Shown here one piece after another: positions 23,353 to 27,772 of a DNA stretch of 27,772 nt. Numbering within the stretch: the first letter of the stretch is position 1; every line of letters starts with the position of its first letter. The translations under genes and the position numbers were made by a program. The DNA lies in the NCBI GenBank assembly GCA_031365665.1, contig JANLYO010000116.1:1-27772 (forward strand), read 5' to 3'. Source of the DNA: JANYCG01 sp031365665. Its GTDB lineage: Bacteria; Pseudomonadota; Gammaproteobacteria; Burkholderiales; Burkholderiaceae_C. Below the pieces are notes generated by a model, which was not told where the DNA came from, did not search any database, and worked only from the letters and a program-made list of their open reading frames with translations.

Positions 23353-24348
23353 ATGGGCCTCATCAATCGCCGCAGCGCGCTCAAACTCAGTCTTGCAACG
23401 GCGTCAATCGGCTCGCTGTGGCCCCTTGGCTCCTTGGCTCAATCCCTGCCCGAAACCGCCCGCGTCATCGTGGGCTACCCGCCAGGCGGCGGCATCGATC
23501 TGATTTCGCGCCGTTTGGCCGAACAATTGACCGGAAAATTGGCAAAGGCCGTGATTGTTGACAACCGGCCTGGGGCGGCTGGGCGCATCGCTGTTGATAT
23601 CGCACGGCAAAGCCCACCTGACGGTTTGACCCTGCTCATGAATCCAGCGGGCGTCTTGACGATCAATCCCCACACCTACAAAAAGTCCAATTACGACCCG
23701 TTCAAAGACTTCACGGCCCTGAGCTTGGCCGCCCTGATCGACTTTGGCTTTGCCATCGGCCCGGGTGTGCCGCCCGAAGTCAAAACCCTGGCGGATTTTG
23801 CCAGGTGGGCTAAAGCCAATGACGGCAAGGTCACGTTTGGTTCGCCTGCGGCTGGGGCGCCGCCGCATTTTGTCGGCGACTCATTGAGTCGCACGCTCGG
23901 ATTGAACATGACACATGTGCCGTACAGGGGCGGTGCACCTGCAATGAATGACTTGATGGGCGGACAAATCAGCGCGGTCGTGCTGACCCTGGGCGACTTG
24001 ATCCAGCCGGCCAAAGCTGGCAAGCTAAGACTGCTTGCATCGACTGGCCCGGCTCGGTCAAAGTTCTCGCCCGAAATCTCCACCTTCGCCGAGCTGGGTG
24101 TGAATGGCCTGGATATGCGCGACTGGTTTGGTGTCTATATTGTCGGCGCGGCCTCGGCGGAAGCGACGGCCAGGTTGGTATCGCTCATTCGGGGCGCACT
24201 GGCCAGTTCGCAGTATGTTCAGGGGCTGGCGGCAATCGGCATTGAAGCCGCTTCCTCCACCCCCCAGGAGATGGATCACCTGTTTCGCCTCGACTACGAA
24301 CGTTGGGGGGCGATTGTCAAAGCCTCCGGGTTTGTAGCCGACGTTTGA
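23353..24348 (+). CDS. Bug/TctC-family periplasmic substrate-binding protein
   Basis: I chose the ATG at 23353, which has AGGAG 6 bases upstream, giving 331 residues. The signal peptide (about 1-29) carries NRRSALKL, so export by the Tat route is possible, though a plain Sec signal is not excluded. The mature protein begins ETARVIVGYPPGGGIDLISR, the hallmark of Bug receptors, followed by IVDNRPGAAGRIA, VTFGSPAAGAPPHF and THVPYRGGAPAMNDLMGGQI. These proteins bind carboxylates and aromatic acids for tripartite tricarboxylate transport or for sensing; the membrane subunits TctA/TctB are not in the window. It is the first gene of a likely operon with two GSTs and a dioxygenase. Confidence 0.92.
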   Translation: MGLINRRSALKLSLATASIGSLWPLGSLAQSLPETARVIVGYPPGGGIDLISRRLAEQLTGKLAKAVIVDNRPGAAGRIAVDIARQSPPDGLTLLMNPAGVLTINPHTYKKSNYDPFKDFTALSLAALIDFGFAIGPGVPPEVKTLADFARWAKANDGKVTFGSPAAGAPPHFVGDSLSRTLGLNMTHVPYRGGAPAMNDLMGGQISAVVLTLGDLIQPAKAGKLRLLASTGPARSKFSPEISTFAELGVNGLDMRDWFGVYIVGAASAEATARLVSLIRGALASSQYVQGLAAIGIEAASSTPQEMDHLFRLDYERWGAIVKASGFVADV

Positions 24349-24428
24349 TCCAGCCACCCTGGGCGGGAAAGCCATTCTCACTTTGGCCCACCGCGCGAAG
24401 ATGGCAGCGCAGTTTTCAGGACATTTCA

Positions 24429-25088
24429 ATGATCAGCTTGTATGGTTCCATGGCGTCACGCGCGCACCGCGTCGTTTGGATGCTCAAAGAATGCGGACTG
24501 GCCTTCGACCACATCCAAACCAATTTTTTTGACGGCAGCACACACACACCCGACTTTCTCGCCATCAACCCGAATGGGCGCGTGCCGGTGCTGAACGATG
24601 GCGGATTCGTGCTGTTTGAGTCGCTGGCCATCAACCTGTACCTTGCCAAAAAGTATGGTGGCGCCTTGGGACCTGCCGATGAGAAAGAAGAAGCGTTGTG
24701 CCTGCAATGGGGGTTTTGGGTCATGAGCGAAGTTGAAAAAACGCTGCTGTTTGCGTCCGTCAATCGGGCTCTTTTTGCAGAGGGATCCCGGGATGAAGAG
24801 CAGGCCCTCATGGCCATCGCCAAGCTGGGTCGTCCGCTCAAAGTGCTGGATGAGCACCTGGCAAGCCGTTCCCATGTGGTGGGCAATCGCTTTACCGTGG
24901 CCGACCTGAACATTGCCACCGTGATGGATCTGGCCCCACAGTGCGGCATTTCACTGGGGGCCTGGCCGCACGTCAACAAGTGGCATCAGCAGTGTTTGGC
25001 AAGACCGGCAGCGGCGGACTGGAAATCCGTGAAGTTCTCCATCCCACGCCCGCCCACGCCCCTGGGTTTGCTCAAGATGTTTGTTTGA
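24429..25088 (+). CDS. Glutathione S-transferase family protein (first copy)
   Basis: A 219-residue protein from the ATG at 24429, with AGGAC about 8 bases upstream. The N-terminal thioredoxin-like domain begins MISLYGSMASRAHRVVWMLK, with Ser residues at the usual catalytic position, then NPNGRVPVLNDGGFVLFESLAI: the cis-Pro and Glu-Ser glutathione-binding motifs are present. The C-terminal helical domain contains VVGNRFTVADLNIATVMDLA. The protein should use glutathione in the cytoplasm; its substrate is unknown. It lies 80 bases after the Bug gene and 18 bases before a second, clearly different GST. Similar enzymes act as beta-etherases or glutathione lyases in lignin-dimer degradation, which is only a contextual hint here. 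Confidence 0.9.
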   Translation: MISLYGSMASRAHRVVWMLKECGLAFDHIQTNFFDGSTHTPDFLAINPNGRVPVLNDGGFVLFESLAINLYLAKKYGGALGPADEKEEALCLQWGFWVMSEVEKTLLFASVNRALFAEGSRDEEQALMAIAKLGRPLKVLDEHLASRSHVVGNRFTVADLNIATVMDLAPQCGISLGAWPHVNKWHQQCLARPAAADWKSVKFSIPRPPTPLGLLKMFV

Positions 25089-25106
25089 ATTCTGGCGAAA
25101 CACTAC

Positions 25107-25736
25107 ATGAACACAATTGATCTGTATTTTTCACCCGGAGCCTGTTCCCTGGTGTCAATGATTGCGCTTGAAGAGGTGGGTGTACGCTACACGGCGCGCC
25201 CGGTGCTGTTGTCCCGTGGAGAGCACAAAAAGCCTGAATACCTGGCGCTGAACCCGAAAGGGAAAGTTCCTCTGTTGGTTGTCGATGGGCAGCCGGTGAC
25301 GGAGAACGTTGCGATCTTGACAGCGCTCTCAAAGCTGTTCCCGGACGCTGGCCTCTTGCCAAAACAAGATGTGATGGCTGAGGTGCAAGCACTTTCCATG
25401 CTGGCATGGTGTGCATCGGGCCTTCATCCCTATGTGACGCGCCTGTGCATGCCGCAGTTTATTTGCGACGATGCTGCCGCTGCGCCGAGGATTCAACAGA
25501 TGGCAGCGGACATGCTCGGCAAGAACCTGGCCATTCTGGACGGCCAGCTTCATGATCGGGATTGGTTTCTTCGGGATTGGTCGGCAGTTGATGCTTACGT
25601 GTTTTGGGTCTGGCGGCGCATACACGCAGCGCCAATTGACACCGATGCCTACCCAGCCCTTGCATCGCATGCCCAGCGGATGCACTTGCGCCCCAGCGTC
25701 CAGTGCGCTTTGGCGATTGAAAAGACCGCAACGTGA
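25107..25736 (+). CDS. Glutathione S-transferase family protein (second copy, beta-class-like)
   Basis: A 209-residue protein. The N-terminus MNTIDLYFSPGACSLVSMIA resembles bacterial beta-class GSTs, whose Cys in PGACS contacts glutathione. NPKGKVPLLVVDG and VTENVAIL supply the cis-Pro and the Glu-containing glutathione site. The C-terminal domain is helical, with RDWFLRDWSAVDAYVFWVWRR as the usual Asp-containing N-capping region. It is not a recent duplicate of the first GST: the two differ throughout. It is followed by the dioxygenase gene after 47 bases. Confidence 0.9.
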   Translation: MNTIDLYFSPGACSLVSMIALEEVGVRYTARPVLLSRGEHKKPEYLALNPKGKVPLLVVDGQPVTENVAILTALSKLFPDAGLLPKQDVMAEVQALSMLAWCASGLHPYVTRLCMPQFICDDAAAAPRIQQMAADMLGKNLAILDGQLHDRDWFLRDWSAVDAYVFWVWRRIHAAPIDTDAYPALASHAQRMHLRPSVQCALAIEKTAT

Positions 25737-25783
25737 ATCGCCGGGTTCAACAGCATCCAAAACATGCCGAACGAGAAAGACTT

Positions 25784-27349
25784 ATGACTACCATTAACGC
25801 CATCGATCCCTCACTGCTGGCCGGCATTGCCACGCCACAACAAAGCGCGTCAGCGTCGGCTTCTGCGCCGGGCACGGAGGCCGCGCAAACTACGGGTGGC
25901 AGCCTCAAATTTCCTGATATTTTGATCTACCGCGGCTACTCTGCACCCGTGCGCATGGAAACTGATGTTTACGATCTTGAAGTCGAAGGCCACATTCCGC
26001 CCGGGCTCAACGGCGCGTACTACCGCAACAGTGCCGACCCGCAGTACCCGCCACTGCTTGGCAAAGACCTGTTCCTCAACGGCGATGGGATGGTCCATAT
26101 GGTCCGCTTCGACAATGGGCACGCCGACCTGAAAACCAGGTATGTGCGCACTGAAAAGCTCGCCCTGGAGCGCAAAGCGCGACGGGCTTTGTTTGGCGCC
26201 TACCGCAATTCATTCACGGACGACCCAAGTGTTGCGGGCAAAGACAACGGCACCGCCAACACCTCCGTGATGTGGCACCACGGCAAACTATTTGCGCTCA
26301 AGGAGTCGCAACGGCCGATGCAACTGGATCCGCACACCCTTGAAACGATGGGTTTGTGGGATTTTGGCGGACAGCTCAAAAGCAAAACCTTTACGGCCCA
26401 CCCCAAGTTGGATCCCGAAACCGGTGAGGCCATTGCATTTGGCTACAACACAGGCGGCGTGGCGAGCACGCAGGTTGAAGTGTTCACGATTGCACCCAAT
26501 GGCGGCCTGGCCCGCACCGAGGTGTTTGACGCGCCTTACCCTTCCATGATCCACGACTTCCACGTGTCGCGGAACTACCTTGCTTTCACGATATGCCCAA
26601 TGGTCTGCGACTGGGAACGCGTCAAAAAGGGGGAGCCGTTCTTCCATTGGGATTCGACCAAAAAGACCATGATTGGCATCATTCCGCGCAAAGAAGGCGT
26701 CAAGGCGATCCGTTGGTTCACCTGCCCCAAAGTGGCGATGCAAACACATACCTTCAATGCGTGGGAAGACGGCCCGATTTTGAATCTGGACCACTTCGTC
26801 ACTGGCTCAGGGTGGCTGAGCCAGTTTCCGGATTTGCATGATCCTGACGCCAAGGAAAAGCCGCCCTTTGGTGAGCGCTGGTCGTTTGACCTGGCCAGCC
26901 CCAAGGATGAATTCAGCATCAAGCGCCTCATCAACCACATAGGCGAGATGCCAGTGATTGACCCGCGTTATGCCATGAAGCGCACCAACCACTTTTACTT
27001 TGGAACCTTCAATCCAACCCTGGGGCCCATGCTGCCGCTGGCGTCCAAAGGCCCGCCTTTTACCTGCCTTGGGCATTTTGACGAAGCCAAAGACAAGCTG
27101 AACTTTTTTTACGCCGGGCCCAATGCAGCGCCCGAAGAGCCCTGCTTTGTGCCCAAAAGCGCGGATGCCCCCGAAGGCGAGGGCTGGCTGCTCACGATGG
27201 TGGGAAGGCGCTCAGAAAACCGGACGGACTTGGTCATTCTGGATGCCGCGAACATCCAAAATGGCCCGGTGGCGATCATCAAATTTCCATGCAGGGTTCA
27301 CGAGGGCTTCCATGGTATTTTTGTATCGGCAAAGTCGCTCGGCTGGTGA
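25784..27349 (+). CDS. Carotenoid-oxygenase superfamily enzyme, lignostilbene dioxygenase-like
   Basis: I chose the ATG at 25784, giving 521 residues; an upstream GTG at 25733 overlaps the GST stop and is less likely. All four iron-ligand His of the family are in place: His206 (TAHPK), His257 (MIHDFH), His322 (HTFNAWED) and His510 (HEGFHG). Other family blocks are GAYYRNSADPQYPP, LNGDGMVHMVRF, GAYRNSFTDDPS and GLWDFGGQLKS. These non-heme iron enzymes cleave a C=C bond with O2 to give two aldehydes; bacterial members act on stilbenes, isoeugenol-like phenylpropenes or apocarotenoids. No signal peptide is seen. With the Bug receptor, two GSTs and LysR upstream, a phenylpropanoid or stilbene substrate seems more likely than a carotenoid. 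Confidence 0.93.
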   Translation: MTTINAIDPSLLAGIATPQQSASASASAPGTEAAQTTGGSLKFPDILIYRGYSAPVRMETDVYDLEVEGHIPPGLNGAYYRNSADPQYPPLLGKDLFLNGDGMVHMVRFDNGHADLKTRYVRTEKLALERKARRALFGAYRNSFTDDPSVAGKDNGTANTSVMWHHGKLFALKESQRPMQLDPHTLETMGLWDFGGQLKSKTFTAHPKLDPETGEAIAFGYNTGGVASTQVEVFTIAPNGGLARTEVFDAPYPSMIHDFHVSRNYLAFTICPMVCDWERVKKGEPFFHWDSTKKTMIGIIPRKEGVKAIRWFTCPKVAMQTHTFNAWEDGPILNLDHFVTGSGWLSQFPDLHDPDAKEKPPFGERWSFDLASPKDEFSIKRLINHIGEMPVIDPRYAMKRTNHFYFGTFNPTLGPMLPLASKGPPFTCLGHFDEAKDKLNFFYAGPNAAPEEPCFVPKSADAPEGEGWLLTMVGRRSENRTDLVILDAANIQNGPVAIIKFPCRVHEGFHGIFVSAKSLGW

Positions 27350-27439
27350 GTGAAATCAAACCGCAGTCTGCTGACTTGACTCCCCAAAACCCCATGCGCA
27401 TTGCCCGGTCGCCGCGCGGGGGCAGAATGCCAACTTGCC

Positions 27440-27590
27440 TCAGCTTGAATCCCGCCGGTTCACCGCATGAAACACACCGCGCAGCCAGCGGTTGGCGGGG
27501 TCGTGTTGCAGGCGGCGGTGCCAGTATTGCTGCACCTCGATCACCGGCGGCTTGAAGGGCAGTTCGAGGCGGCTGACGTCGAAGTGGAGG
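27440..27590 (-). pseudogene. 3' end of a LysR-family regulator gene (remnant)
   Basis: The minus strand encodes about 45 residues ending at a stop at 27440-27442. The blocks RLELPFKPPVIEVQQYWH and DPANRWLRGVF are the classical C-terminal end of LysR regulators (a PF..P segment, then WH and D-P-A-x-R-W-L-R). The rest of the gene should lie to the right, but there the sequence becomes the plus-strand GlcG-like coding region. The 5' end has therefore been lost. The junction lies somewhere in about 27570-27600. Confidence 0.7.
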
Positions 27591-27772
27591 GCCACGGCGC
27601 CAGCATGTTCCGTTGTGACATCGCCCGGGCCAAGGCCTGGGGCGCGGTGGGCATGGGCGCTTCGAGCCGCGTGCTGATGCAACGCGCCAAAGACAACCCC
27701 AACTTCTTCGTCTCGCTGTTGGCCACGTCCGCAGGTAAGTTCCTGCCGCAAACCGGCGCTGTCGTCATCAAG
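27586..27772 (+). pseudogene. C-terminal part of a GlcG/HbpS-family protein, 5' end lost, continues beyond right edge
   Basis: From about 27586 the plus strand reads GHGASMFRCDIARAKAWGAV then GMGASSR, NPNFFVSLLATSAGKFLPQT and GAVVIK to the right edge. This is the typical second half of GlcG/HbpS (DUF336) proteins, which bind heme or occur in oxidative and glycolate-type operons. The first half of the domain is missing. The same frame stays open upstream to an ATG at 27467, but that stretch is the antisense of the LysR remnant, does not resemble a GlcG N-terminus and has no ribosome binding site. A chimeric protein is possible but a broken gene is more likely. Confidence 0.65.

Noticed and set aside
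24303..24428. Longer start of the first GST overlapping the Bug gene
   Set aside because: The GST fold begins at MISLYGS (24429); the upstream residues match nothing and overlap the Bug coding end.
27467..27585. 5' part of the open plus-strand frame at the right edge as a genuine GlcG N-terminus
   Set aside because: It does not show the usual GlcG N-terminal blocks and is antisense to a recognisable LysR C-terminus; no ribosome binding site precedes the ATG.

Overview
The window is GC-rich DNA that looks like a betaproteobacterium of the order Burkholderiales, most likely a member of the Comamonadaceae (Rhodoferax/Polaromonas/Acidovorax type). The reasons are the general style of the proteins (PhoH/YbeY, RuvAB, TtcA, FolB), a Bug/TctC-type solute receptor and GTG/TTG starts. 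This placement is from protein style only; no database was searched.

Layout. (1) 1-3740, minus strand: a large secreted RHS/YD-repeat protein whose C-terminus lies off the left edge. (2) 3937-4391: a Phd-type antitoxin followed by the wreck of its VapC-like PIN toxin. (3) 4393-7585, minus strand: a sensor kinase whose H-box histidine is lysine, then ybeY, an AT-rich spacer and phoH. (4) 7590-14311, plus strand: a tightly packed run of NarL-type sensor kinase, response regulator, ruvA, ruvB and a GGDEF/EAL protein, closed by a good intrinsic terminator. (5) 14393-14914: a thioredoxin-fold gene broken by one amber codon just before its CxxC motif, then an AT-rich spacer. (6) 15170-17883, minus strand: a packed group of pteridine reductase-like SDR, folB, ttcA and a histidine phosphatase. 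(7) 17919-20740, plus strand: a MidA/NDUFAF7-type methyltransferase, a DUF2905 membrane protein, a ROK sugar kinase-like protein and a GlsB/YeaQ-type membrane protein. (8) 20793-21992, minus strand: cca. (9) 22074-27349: a LysR regulator diverging from a run of Bug receptor, two glutathione S-transferases and a carotenoid-oxygenase/lignostilbene-dioxygenase-like enzyme. (10) 27440-27772: a head-to-head junction of two gene remnants, the 3' end of a lysR gene and the 3' part of a GlcG/HbpS gene.

How they work together. Most of the centre is housekeeping: RNA maturation (ybeY, ttcA, cca), Holliday junction processing (ruvAB) and folate/pterin metabolism (folB and the SDR). The most system-like accessory unit is the LysR-Bug-GST-GST-dioxygenase group. 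Its gene content suggests uptake or sensing and oxidative cleavage of a lignin-derived or stilbene-like aromatic with glutathione-dependent steps; this is inference from family membership and gene order. Its divergent promoter region holds a perfect AT-rich palindrome and a 17-bp direct repeat. Several genes are decayed by different routes: deletions in vapC, a nonsense codon in the thioredoxin-like gene, and a fusion deletion of lysR and glcG. No tRNA, rRNA, CRISPR array, insertion sequence or phage gene was recognised.
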